DNA from: VRUE01 sp036406595
GTDB lineage: Bacteria > Actinomycetota > Thermoleophilia > Solirubrobacterales > 70-9
Length of the DNA stretch: 7,357 bases
Reading direction: 5' to 3'
Assembly (NCBI GenBank): GCA_036406595.1
Contig: DASXAR010000047.1
Span: 1 to 7,357 of the forward strand
The notes below the pieces were generated by a model. The model was not told the origin of the DNA. It did not search any database and saw only the letters and a program-made list of their open reading frames with translations. Both the position numbers and the translations under genes were made by a program. Shown in pieces: positions 1 through 5,559 of the stretch. How positions within the stretch are numbered: the first letter of the stretch is position 1; the number at the start of each line of letters is the position of its first letter.

Positions 1-2
1 CC

Positions 3-389
3 CTGATGTTCGTGATCTGGGGGCCCAATCAGTACGACCTTCTGCACCGGGTCGACACCGACCTCGGCAACCAGTCCGAGATCGAGTCAGACCTCAACGA
101 CCTCGCGCGCTCCAACGGCTTCGAGCCGCTCTGCCTTCCGATCTCGGTGCCGAACCATCGCGCCGTCCCCAGGCTCGCCTTCGACCTCGACGTGAGGCCG
201 AGCCGGATCGTCAGCTCCTCCGAGCAGCGCCAGCCGCGCCACGGCTATTTCCTCAAGCCCGCAAGCCCCTTCGTAATCCACAACTTCATCCTCGACCCGA
301 ATGACCCGTCCCGCTTCACCAGCACAGTCCCCCCCGGCTTCCACCGCGCGGCCCGGAACGATTCCTGGGTCCTCTTCAGGCGCTGCTGA
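3..389 (+). CDS. C-terminal fragment of an unidentified protein
   Basis: The reading frame is open from the left edge of the window (first full codon at position 3) to a TGA at 387-389, so only the last 128 or so codons are visible and the true start lies upstream. The internal ATG at 6 is not needed as a start. The fragment begins with a short hydrophobic stretch (LMFVIWGPN) followed by a mixed, soluble-looking region rich in Pro, Arg and Asp, and it ends with PPGFHRAARNDSWVLFRRC. A soluble C-terminal tail ending in a PPGF...SWVL-like stretch reminds me of extracytoplasmic tails of multi-pass membrane glycosyltransferases (ArnT/GT39-like), but this is a weak resemblance from memory and I do not assign a function. 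Codon use fits the neighbours. It ends 24 bp before the exporter operon, which appears to have its own promoter. Confidence 0.6.
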   Translation: MMFVIWGPNQYDLLHRVDTDLGNQSEIESDLNDLARSNGFEPLCLPISVPNHRAVPRLAFDLDVRPSRIVSSSEQRQPRHGYFLKPASPFVIHNFILDPNDPSRFTSTVPPGFHRAARNDSWVLFRRC

Positions 390-402
390 AATCCGCTCCA
401 CG

Positions 403-408
403 TAGCAT
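403..408 (+). promoter_or_regulatory. Putative -10 box (TAGCAT) of a leaderless transcript
   Basis: TAGCAT fits the TANNNT form of a -10 element and ends 5 bp before the GTG at 414 and 8 bp before the ATG at 417. No Shine-Dalgarno sequence lies upstream of either codon. The spacing would place the transcription start at or next to the start codon, giving a leaderless mRNA, which is common in actinobacteria. No convincing -35 hexamer is visible. This is inference from spacing only. Confidence 0.45.
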
Positions 409-413
409 CCGCT

Positions 414-1307
414 GTGATGGCGGCGATCGAACTGCGCGGAGTGGTCAAGCGCTTCGGGCCGATCACGGCGGTGGACGGCCTCGACCTCGACGTGCCCGAG
501 GGGATCTGCCTCGGCCTGCTCGGGCCGAACGGCGCCGGCAAGTCGACGACGATGCGCCTACTGACCGGCCAGGCGCTTCCCGACGGCGGAGAGCTGCGGG
601 CGCTGGGCCACGAGCTTCCCGGCGAAGCGAAGTCGGCCCGTGCGCTGATGGGAGTCGTCCCCCAACTCGACAACCTCGACGTCGACGTCACCGTCGAAGA
701 CAACCTGGCCGTGTTCGCGCGGCTCTACCGCGTGCCGGACGTGGGCGGCGCGGTCGATCGGGCGCTCGACCTGGCGCGGCTGCGGGAGCGGCGGCGCGAT
801 GCGGTGGACGAGCTCTCGGGGGGCATGCGCCGGCGCCTGCTGCTCGCCCGCGGCCTCGTCCATGATCCGAGGCTGATCCTGCTCGATGAGCCGACCGTCG
901 GCCTCGACCCCCAGATCCGCACCCAGCTCTGGACTCTGATCGACGACCTCCGCTCGCGCGGCAAGACGATCCTCATGTCCACGCACTACATCGAGGAGGC
1001 CGAGCGCCTGGCCGACGAAGTCGCGGTGATGGCGAACGGCAGAATCATCAGCAGGGGCCGGCCGTCCGAGCTGATCGTCGAGCACGCGGGACGCGAAACG
1101 GCGGAAATCTACGCGCCGCCCGAACGGCTGCGTGAGGCCCGCGCCGAAGCCGAAGCGGTGGGCCTCAGGGTGAGGCCCGCAGGCCCGGCGATCGCGATCG
1201 TCGGCTCCGAGCGCGACGCCAACGGCGCCGTGCCCGAGGACGCCGTGCGCCGCGCCGCCTCGCTCGAGGACGTCTTCGTCCTTCTCACCGGGGAGGAGGC
1301 GGAATGA
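414..1307 (+). CDS. ABC exporter ATP-binding protein (NodI/DrrA-like)
   Basis: This 297-residue protein is the ATPase subunit of an ABC-2 type exporter. It binds and hydrolyses ATP at the inner face of the membrane to drive the permease encoded next. All nucleotide-binding motifs are present in order: Walker A GPNGAGKST at 37-45, Q-loop Gln84, signature LSGGM at 134-138, Walker B LILLDEP at 154-160, D-loop GLDP at 163-166 and H-loop His191 in STHYIEEAE. The tail after about residue 220 resembles the C-terminal extension common in drug and lipo-oligosaccharide exporter ATPases. The LSGGM signature and STHY switch fit the NodI/DrrA subgroup. The start is ambiguous: GTG at 414 or the adjacent ATG at 417, both without a Shine-Dalgarno sequence and just behind a TAGCAT box. 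The stop overlaps the permease start (ATGA), so the two are translationally coupled. The transported substrate cannot be told from the sequence. Confidence 0.96.
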   Translation: MMAAIELRGVVKRFGPITAVDGLDLDVPEGICLGLLGPNGAGKSTTMRLLTGQALPDGGELRALGHELPGEAKSARALMGVVPQLDNLDVDVTVEDNLAVFARLYRVPDVGGAVDRALDLARLRERRRDAVDELSGGMRRRLLLARGLVHDPRLILLDEPTVGLDPQIRTQLWTLIDDLRSRGKTILMSTHYIEEAERLADEVAVMANGRIISRGRPSELIVEHAGRETAEIYAPPERLREARAEAEAVGLRVRPAGPAIAIVGSERDANGAVPEDAVRRAASLEDVFVLLTGEEAE

Positions 1308-2092
1308 GTAGGCGGGAGATCGCGATGAGGCGCCTGGAACCCGCGGCAATCGGCGGCGTGATGAGCCGCGAGGCCGCCAACTTCCGCACCTACTGGAAGG
1401 GGACGACCTTCTCCAGCGTGCTCGAACCGATCGTCTACCTGCTCGCCTTCGGCCTCGGCCTCTCGGCGACGCTGGTCGACGAAGTGAACGGCGTCCCCTA
1501 CGTGCAGTTCGTGGGCACCGGGATGGTCGCCACCGCGGTCATCTTCTCCAGCGCGCTGCCGGCGATGTTCGGGACCTTCGTCAAGCACCGCTTCCAGAAC
1601 ACCTACGACGCGATTCTCGCCGCGCCGGTCGACGTCGAGGAGCTGGTCAGCGCAGAGATGCTCTGGATCGGCCTCCGCGCCAGCGTTTACGGCTGCTTCC
1701 CGCTGGTCGTGACGATCTTCTTCGGGCTCGACCCGGCCTGGGGCATGCTGCTCGTCCCCATCTTCTGCCTCGTCACCGCCCTCGGTTTCGCCGGCTTCGG
1801 GATCGCGATGGCGGCGATCGTCGCCAAGATCGACCAGTTCAACTACGTGACTGCGCTCTTCGTCACCCCGCTCTTTCTCGTGTCCGGGGCCTTCTTTCCG
1901 ATCTCGGAACTGCCGGAGGGTGTCCGGATCGTGGCGCAGCTGAACCCGCTGCACCAGCTGGTCGAACTGGTCCGGGGCGGGGCCTTCGGATACGAGGCCG
2001 TCGACCTGATCCGCTTCGCCTCGCTGGTCGCCTTCGCCGTAGTGATGTGGCGGATCGCGGTCAACCGGATGGCCGCGCGCCTGATCGACTGA
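1304..2092 (+). CDS. ABC-2 type exporter permease (NodJ-like)
   Basis: This 262-residue integral membrane protein is the translocation subunit partnering the upstream ATPase. Hydrophobic segments lie at about 37-56, 68-90, 123-141, 146-172, 180-200 and 234-254, the six-helix layout of ABC-2 permeases. YDAILAAPV at 101-109 and NPLHQLVELVRG at 214-225 are stretches typical of the NodJ/DrrB group; the latter follows helix five and an FFPI loop. The length matches the family, with no truncation. The ATG at 1304 overlaps the ATPase stop by 4 bp and has GGAGG runs at 1292-1299, 4 nt upstream. A second ATG at 1325 with GGGAG before it is a less likely alternative. The pair probably exports a lipid, saccharide or drug-like molecule; no adjacent biosynthetic gene narrows this down. 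Confidence 0.94.
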   Translation: MSRREIAMRRLEPAAIGGVMSREAANFRTYWKGTTFSSVLEPIVYLLAFGLGLSATLVDEVNGVPYVQFVGTGMVATAVIFSSALPAMFGTFVKHRFQNTYDAILAAPVDVEELVSAEMLWIGLRASVYGCFPLVVTIFFGLDPAWGMLLVPIFCLVTALGFAGFGIAMAAIVAKIDQFNYVTALFVTPLFLVSGAFFPISELPEGVRIVAQLNPLHQLVELVRGGAFGYEAVDLIRFASLVAFAVVMWRIAVNRMAARLID

Positions 2093-2119
2093 GCTCCAGG
2101 CCCAGCCGGGCGAGTAAAC

Positions 2120-2390
2120 GGACCGTGCGCCCGCCTTCGAAGCGTGGTCCCCGGGCGTGTCCGCCGCGCTTGGCTCGGGTCGGGCTCACCTGCGGCACCC
2201 GCGGCATCCGCTTAAGGCTGCTTCCTTCCGGACCTGACCTGATTCACGTGCCCACGTCGCGCAGGACCCGGCCGTCAACGCCGCCTGCGGCAAACCGGCC
2301 CCGATGGCCAGCCCCTCAGGGCGGATTTCGGCCCCGCTAGAGCGGATTGCGGGTTACAGGGCACCGCTGATTCCCCGCCTAGCACGGTCC
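2120..2390 (-). ncRNA. ffs: Signal recognition particle RNA, large bacterial type (Alu and S domains)
   Basis: This RNA is the scaffold of the signal recognition particle, which with Ffh delivers ribosomes making membrane proteins to the membrane. Read on -, 2240-2216 carries the S-domain core AGGUCAGGUCCGGAAGGAAG followed by CAGCC, with a GGAA tetraloop and the Ffh-binding internal loops; I recall the same 25 bases in E. coli 4.5S RNA. Upstream on the same strand, 2366-2332 matches the Alu domain of Bacillus scRNA (CGGUGCCCUGU, then CAAUCCGCUCUAGC), and 2279-2255 holds GUUGACGGCCGGGUCCUGCG, also a scRNA-like block. The 5' end GGACCGUGC (2390-2382) pairs perfectly over 9 bp with the 3' end GCACGGUCC (2128-2120). 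The resulting length of 271 nt agrees with the Bacillus RNA of about 270 nt. It is therefore the long form, not the roughly 100-nt form. The termini are inferred from the closing helix and could be off by a few bases. Confidence 0.93.
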
Positions 2391-2397
2391 GCCATCG

Positions 2398-2403
2398 ATC
2401 CTA
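2398..2403 (-). promoter_or_regulatory. Putative -10 box (TAGGAT) of the SRP RNA promoter
   Basis: On - the hexamer TAGGAT lies 7 bp upstream of base 2390, the first base of the SRP RNA closing helix, which is the usual distance from a -10 element to the transcription start. The same hexamer occurs ahead of the antiporter gene. No good -35 match is seen at a 16-18 bp spacing. The agreement of this box with the 5' end predicted from RNA pairing supports both calls. Confidence 0.55.
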
Positions 2404-2493
2404 CCGCGTGCGCCGAAGGACGGCGAGGCTGGGGCGGGCCAGCTCTCGCCTGGCGTTGGGCCAGCCCGTCGGGTCTGCGGCCAACGCCTCATG

Positions 2494-2546
2494 CGCTTCC
2501 GCTGTTCGAAAGTCGGGACATACCCGGATAAGGAACAGCGGGAGCG
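2494..2546 (-). terminator. Long hairpin downstream of the lipoprotein gene, possible terminator
   Basis: Bases 2494-2507 pair with 2533-2546 over 14 bp, including a perfect CCGCTGTTC/GAACAGCGG core and one G-T wobble. After a symmetric 6x6 internal loop an inner stem CGGG/CCCG (2514-2517 with 2523-2526) closes on a 5-nt loop. It begins 41 bp past the TAG of the lipoprotein gene on -, so it is well placed to end that transcript before the SRP RNA promoter. No T-run follows the stem, which is common for actinobacterial terminators but also leaves a processing element or protein site possible. The remainder of the gap, 2404-2493, holds no gene that I can support. Confidence 0.45.
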
Positions 2547-2587
2547 GTCGTTGCGGTTAGCCCACTCAGATGCGGAACGGGGGCCGG

Positions 2588-3352
2588 CTAGGGGCCGCCT
2601 GTGAAGTCGATCAGCTCCTCGCGGCCCGATTCGCCGGAGACGTCCAGGGTCAGCACCGGCCCGACGCCCGGCGCGTAGAACTTGTACTCGACCACCCGTG
2701 GCTCGAGCGGGCTGGTGTCCTGGGTGGAGACGACTTCGGTGAAGTGACCGAAGGGAACTTCCGCCTGGCCACCGGTGGCGATGACTTCGCCCTGGTCCTC
2801 CGCCTGGCCCGCGTAGTACTCCTGGCGATAGGCGATTCCCTGCTGCGGTTCGGCGGGCAGGGCGATCCCCGGCTGGGCTCCGTCGACGCCGGCCTCCCAC
2901 GAGCCTTCTCTTGTCGCGACCTTCCCGTTCTCGTACTCGGCGGTTTGCTCGCCCATGTACCAGATGTTCCCCTGCGCATCCTGCGCGTACCAGTCGTCGG
3001 TGACCTCGACCGGATGGCCGCCCTGGCTGACGACGTCGTGCACGACCCGCGCCTCGATCCCGTTGGCCAGCTTCCTGGTGCGGTCGGTCACGGTGACCAC
3101 GTCGATCTGCACGCCGCCTTCACCGTTGCTCTCCCGGTAGGTCCAGCGACTCCCAGGCCTCATCGGCCAGTATGGGTTGTCGATCTCGGCCGTGAAGTCG
3201 CTGGGGCGCAGATCGACCTCTTCGGATCCCTGCGGGAGGGCCTGGGTCGCGCCCGCGCCGCTTTCCTCGCCTCCACCTCCGCCGCAGCCGAAAGCGAATA
3301 GCGCTGACAGGAGGGCGATTCCGATCGCGATCTTCCGCTTGCCTGGGGACAT
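2588..3352 (-). CDS. Putative secreted lipoprotein, conserved type of unknown function
   Basis: The preferred product is 254 residues. Lys/Arg at 5-7, a hydrophobic core at 8-21 and FAFGC ending at Cys23 form a lipoprotein signal peptide; the lipobox is slightly off consensus (Phe at -2). A Gly/Glu/Ser linker follows, then a soluble domain beginning near residue 48 with DNPYWPM at 58-64, several Trp/Tyr-rich strands (WTY, DDWYAQD, NIWYMGE) and a YAPGVGPV stretch near the end, which together suggest a beta-rich extracytoplasmic fold. I have the impression that DNPYWP-type proteins recur in bacteria, but I cannot name a function. The start at 3352 (ATG) is chosen because AAAGGAG sits 4 nt upstream and because it gives a normal signal peptide. 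A GTG at 3391 would add 13 residues but overlaps the likely promoter. The gene is divergent from the response regulator and shares its control region, so it is probably a target or accessory of that two-component system. Confidence 0.82.
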   Translation of the reverse strand: MSPGKRKIAIGIALLSALFAFGCGGGGGEESGAGATQALPQGSEEVDLRPSDFTAEIDNPYWPMRPGSRWTYRESNGEGGVQIDVVTVTDRTRKLANGIEARVVHDVVSQGGHPVEVTDDWYAQDAQGNIWYMGEQTAEYENGKVATREGSWEAGVDGAQPGIALPAEPQQGIAYRQEYYAGQAEDQGEVIATGGQAEVPFGHFTEVVSTQDTSPLEPRVVEYKFYAPGVGPVLTLDVSGESGREELIDFTGGP

Positions 3353-3375
3353 GGGGCTCCTTTCGCTGGGGTGCT

Positions 3376-3383
3376 CTCTTATC
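3376..3383 (-). promoter_or_regulatory. Putative -10 region of the lipoprotein promoter
   Basis: On - the AT-rich octamer GATAAGAG lies between the nearest GATGAA-type half-site (ending at 3393) and the lipoprotein start at 3352. TAAGAG begins 11 bp after the half-site; GATAAG is the alternative register. In PhoB-type promoters an activator box takes the place of the -35 element about 10-11 bp before the -10, and this spacing fits that model. The base match itself is modest. Confidence 0.35.
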
Positions 3384-3392
3384 CCGGACACG

Positions 3393-3438
3393 GATGAAAG
3401 CTGGGTGAAAGGAAGATTGAGTTCATCCTCCTTTCATC
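3393..3438. promoter_or_regulatory. Two mirror-image pairs of 11-bp-phased direct repeats, likely response-regulator operator
   Basis: The divergent intergenic region has four related heptamers: GATGAAA at 3393-3399, GGTGAAA at 3404-3410, and, read on -, GATGAAC at 3427-3421 and GATGAAA at 3438-3432. Within each pair the copies are 11 bp apart, one DNA turn, as expected for tandem binding by OmpR-family dimers. The two pairs are mirror images about 3415/3416. One pair ends 11 bp before the possible -10 of the lipoprotein gene; the other lies 29 bp before the regulator ATG. The repeats and spacing are seen directly. Their identity as the binding site of the adjacent regulator is inference. Confidence 0.6.
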
Positions 3439-3467
3439 TTCGAGCGAAAATCTGCTCTGGATCCGAG

Positions 3468-4148
3468 ATGCGTGTCCTGATCGTCGAGGACGAAGCGAAG
3501 ATGGCCGGCCTGCTCCGCCGCGGCCTCCAGCGGGAGGGAATCGCGGTTGACCTCGTCGAGCGCGGCGAGGAGGCGCTCTGGAGGGCCGAGGCGGTCGACT
3601 ACGACGCCGTCGTCCTTGACCTGATGCTCCCGGGAATCGACGGATTCGAGGTCTGCAGGCGGCTGCGAGAGGCGGGCGTGTGGTCTCCGATCCTGATGCT
3701 GACCGCGCGCGACGCGGTTCGCGACCGCGTGGCCGGCCTCGACAGCGGCGCCGACGACTACCTGACCAAGCCGTTCTCCTACGCCGAGCTGCTCGCCCGT
3801 CTCCGAGCCCTCGCCCGGCGCGGCCGGCCCGAGCGACCCGCGCAGCTGCGCGCAGGCGACCTCCGCCTCGACCCTGCGACGCGGCAGGCGTGGCGAGGAG
3901 ATGCCGAGATCGAGCTCTCGGCGAAGGAGTTCGCCGTGTTCGAGATCTTCATGCGGCGGCCCGGTGAGGTCCTCTCCCGGTTCGAGCTGCTCGAGCACGC
4001 GTGGGACTACGAGTACGAGAACCGGTCAAACGTCGTCGACTCATACGTCCGCTTCCTGCGCGAGAAGATCGACCGTCCGTTCCGCGTCACCTCGATCGAG
4101 ACGGTGCGCGGCGCCGGGTACCGGCTGCGGAAGGATGGTGGTAGATGA
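3468..4148 (+). CDS. OmpR-family response regulator
   Basis: This 226-residue protein has an N-terminal receiver domain (about 1-118) and a C-terminal winged-helix DNA-binding domain (about 128-223). The receiver carries the acidic pair Glu7/Asp8, phosphoacceptor Asp51 in VVLDLMLPG, Thr79 in LMLTARD and Lys101 in LTKPF. The output domain shows ELSAKEF, the VVDSYVRFLREKID recognition helix and ETVRGAGYRL, all typical of the family. The partner kinase is encoded directly downstream with a 4-bp overlap. ATG 3468 is chosen because MRVLIVEDE is the standard N-terminus; a longer in-frame opening reaches into the divergent control region and gives no domain-like sequence. The ribosome binding site is weak (GGA at 3459-3461). 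The phased repeats just upstream suggest autoregulation. The signal sensed is unknown. Confidence 0.97.
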   Translation: MRVLIVEDEAKMAGLLRRGLQREGIAVDLVERGEEALWRAEAVDYDAVVLDLMLPGIDGFEVCRRLREAGVWSPILMLTARDAVRDRVAGLDSGADDYLTKPFSYAELLARLRALARRGRPERPAQLRAGDLRLDPATRQAWRGDAEIELSAKEFAVFEIFMRRPGEVLSRFELLEHAWDYEYENRSNVVDSYVRFLREKIDRPFRVTSIETVRGAGYRLRKDGGR

Positions 4149-5515
4149 GCAGGGTGCCGATCCGCCTACGGGTGACCCTGGCGTTCGCCACGGCGATGGC
4201 GCTGCTCCTCACCGCGCTCGGCCTATTCCTCTACCTCCGCCTCGAATCGCGGCTCGACGAATCGATCAACAACGGGCTGCGGTCCCGCGCCGGCGAGGTC
4301 TCGGCACTCGCCCAGGCCTCCGAGACGGGCCTGAGGGGGTCCCACCGGACCTCACTGATCGAGCAGGACGAGAGCTTCGCCCAGGTCCTGACACCCGGTG
4401 GGCGGCTGGTCGACTCGACCCCGCAGCTCGGAGGCCGGCGGGTGCTGAGCCGAGCCCAGCTGAGGAGGGCGGCCGCGTCCCCGATCCTCGTCGAGCGAGG
4501 TGGTGTGCGCGGGATCGATGAAACCGCGCGACTGCTCGCCGCCCCCGTCTCCACCTCCGAAGGAAGGCTGGTCGTCGTGGTCGGGTCCTCGCTCGCCGAT
4601 CGCGACGAGGCGCTCCGCAGCCTCGCCACCCTGCTGCTGATCGGTGGGCCGATCGCGTTGCTGCTCGCCTCCCTCGCCGGCTACGGCGCCGCCGGGGCGG
4701 CGCTGCATCCGGTCGAAGCGATGCGCCGGCGTGCGGCGGAAATCTCCGAGGGGGGGCCGGACGAACGACTCCCGGTTCCACCGGCGCAGGACGAGCTGCG
4801 GCGGCTGGGGCAGACGTTGAACGAGATGCTCGCCAGGATCGACGCGACCCTGGCCCGCGAACGCCGCTTCATCGACGATGCGAGCCACGAGCTCCGCACC
4901 CCGCTGGCGCTTCACAAGGCCGAGTTGGAGCTGGCGCTCCGGCAGGGGGAGTCCGAGGAGGAGCTCCGGGGCGCGATCGCATCCGGGCTGGAGGAGATCG
5001 ACCGGCTTGTGCAGCTCGCCGAGGGGCTGCTCGTGGCCGCGCGATCCGAGGAGGGCGGGCTCGACCTCACTCTGGAGACGGTCCCGGTCGCAGAGGTGTT
5101 CGACAGCGTCGCCGAACGCTTCGGGGCCCGCACCGAGGACGCAGCTCGTCCGCTCGTCCTCGACGGAGACGGCGGCCTCGAGGTGAGGGGCGACCGGCAT
5201 CGCCTCGAGCAGGCGCTGACCAGCATGGTCGACAACGCGATCCGCCACGGCGGCGGCGAGGTTCGCCTCTGGGCCACCCAGAACGGTGAGGGCGTGCGAC
5301 TCCACGTCGGCGACCGCGGCGGTGGGTTTCCGCCCGAGTTCCTGGACCGGGCGTTCGAGCGGTTCAGCCGCGCCGATGCCTCTCGAGGCCGCGGAGGCAG
5401 CGGGCTCGGCCTGGCGATAGTGGAGGCGATCGCAAACGCCCACGGTGGTGGCGCGGGGGCCGGCAACGATCCGACCGGAGGCGCCGACGTCTGGATCGAG
5501 ATCCCGGCGGCGTGA
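4145..5515 (+). CDS. HAMP-containing sensor histidine kinase
   Basis: This 456-residue membrane kinase should phosphorylate the upstream regulator. Transmembrane helix one is at about 9-31 and helix two at about 160-184, flanking an extracytoplasmic sensor region of about 127 residues with no recognisable PAS or Cache signature. A HAMP linker (about 180-235, beginning near HPVEAM) leads to the dimerisation and phosphoacceptor domain with SHELRTPL, phosphorylated His248. The ATPase domain has N-box Asn364 (DNAIRHGG), G1 motif DRGGGF starting at Asp390, an FERFSRAD F-box and G2 motif GSGLGL at 418-423. All catalytic motifs are intact. The start overlaps the regulator stop (ATGA) and has GGAAGGA at 4129-4135, 9 nt upstream, so the two are coupled. 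The order and architecture are those of a classical envelope-sensing two-component pair. Confidence 0.97.
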   Translation: MSRVPIRLRVTLAFATAMALLLTALGLFLYLRLESRLDESINNGLRSRAGEVSALAQASETGLRGSHRTSLIEQDESFAQVLTPGGRLVDSTPQLGGRRVLSRAQLRRAAASPILVERGGVRGIDETARLLAAPVSTSEGRLVVVVGSSLADRDEALRSLATLLLIGGPIALLLASLAGYGAAGAALHPVEAMRRRAAEISEGGPDERLPVPPAQDELRRLGQTLNEMLARIDATLARERRFIDDASHELRTPLALHKAELELALRQGESEEELRGAIASGLEEIDRLVQLAEGLLVAARSEEGGLDLTLETVPVAEVFDSVAERFGARTEDAARPLVLDGDGGLEVRGDRHRLEQALTSMVDNAIRHGGGEVRLWATQNGEGVRLHVGDRGGGFPPEFLDRAFERFSRADASRGRGGSGLGLAIVEAIANAHGGGAGAGNDPTGGADVWIEIPAA

Positions 5516-5544
5516 CGCCGCCTCGGCCCTCGCCCTCGTGCCCA

Positions 5545-5550
5545 TAGGAT
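5545..5550 (+). promoter_or_regulatory. Putative -10 box (TAGGAT) ahead of the antiporter gene
   Basis: TAGGAT, identical to the box ahead of the SRP RNA, ends 9 bp before the GTG start at 5560, so a transcript from it would start at or near the start codon. The same bases include AGGA (5546-5549), which could instead be a weak Shine-Dalgarno site about 10 nt from the start for a transcript reading through from the kinase. The two readings are not exclusive. Confidence 0.4.
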
Positions 5551-5559
5551 CTTCCCGAC

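Noticed and set aside
2100..2111. GCCC/GGGC hairpin between the permease stop and the SRP RNA 3' end
   Set aside because: The stem is only 4 bp; it could help end either convergent transcript but cannot be told from chance in GC-rich DNA.
2436..2465. Direct repeat GGGCCAGC at 2436-2443 and 2458-2465, with possible small hairpins
   Set aside because: Eight bases of G/C-rich sequence repeated twice is not surprising in this composition, and nothing ties it to the SRP RNA promoter beyond proximity.
2304..2531. Short + frames across the SRP RNA and its upstream region
   Set aside because: They lie within or next to a structured RNA on the other strand, have no ribosome binding site, and give no recognisable protein.
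3353..3391. Earlier GTG start for the lipoprotein
   Set aside because: It would place 13 polar residues before the signal peptide, has no ribosome binding site and overlaps the likely -10 region; the ATG at 3352 has AAAGGAG upstream.
3177..3467. N-terminal extension of the response regulator
   Set aside because: The extra 97 codons run through the lipoprotein 5' end and the divergent control region and give no domain-like sequence; MRVLIVEDE at 3468 is the normal family N-terminus.
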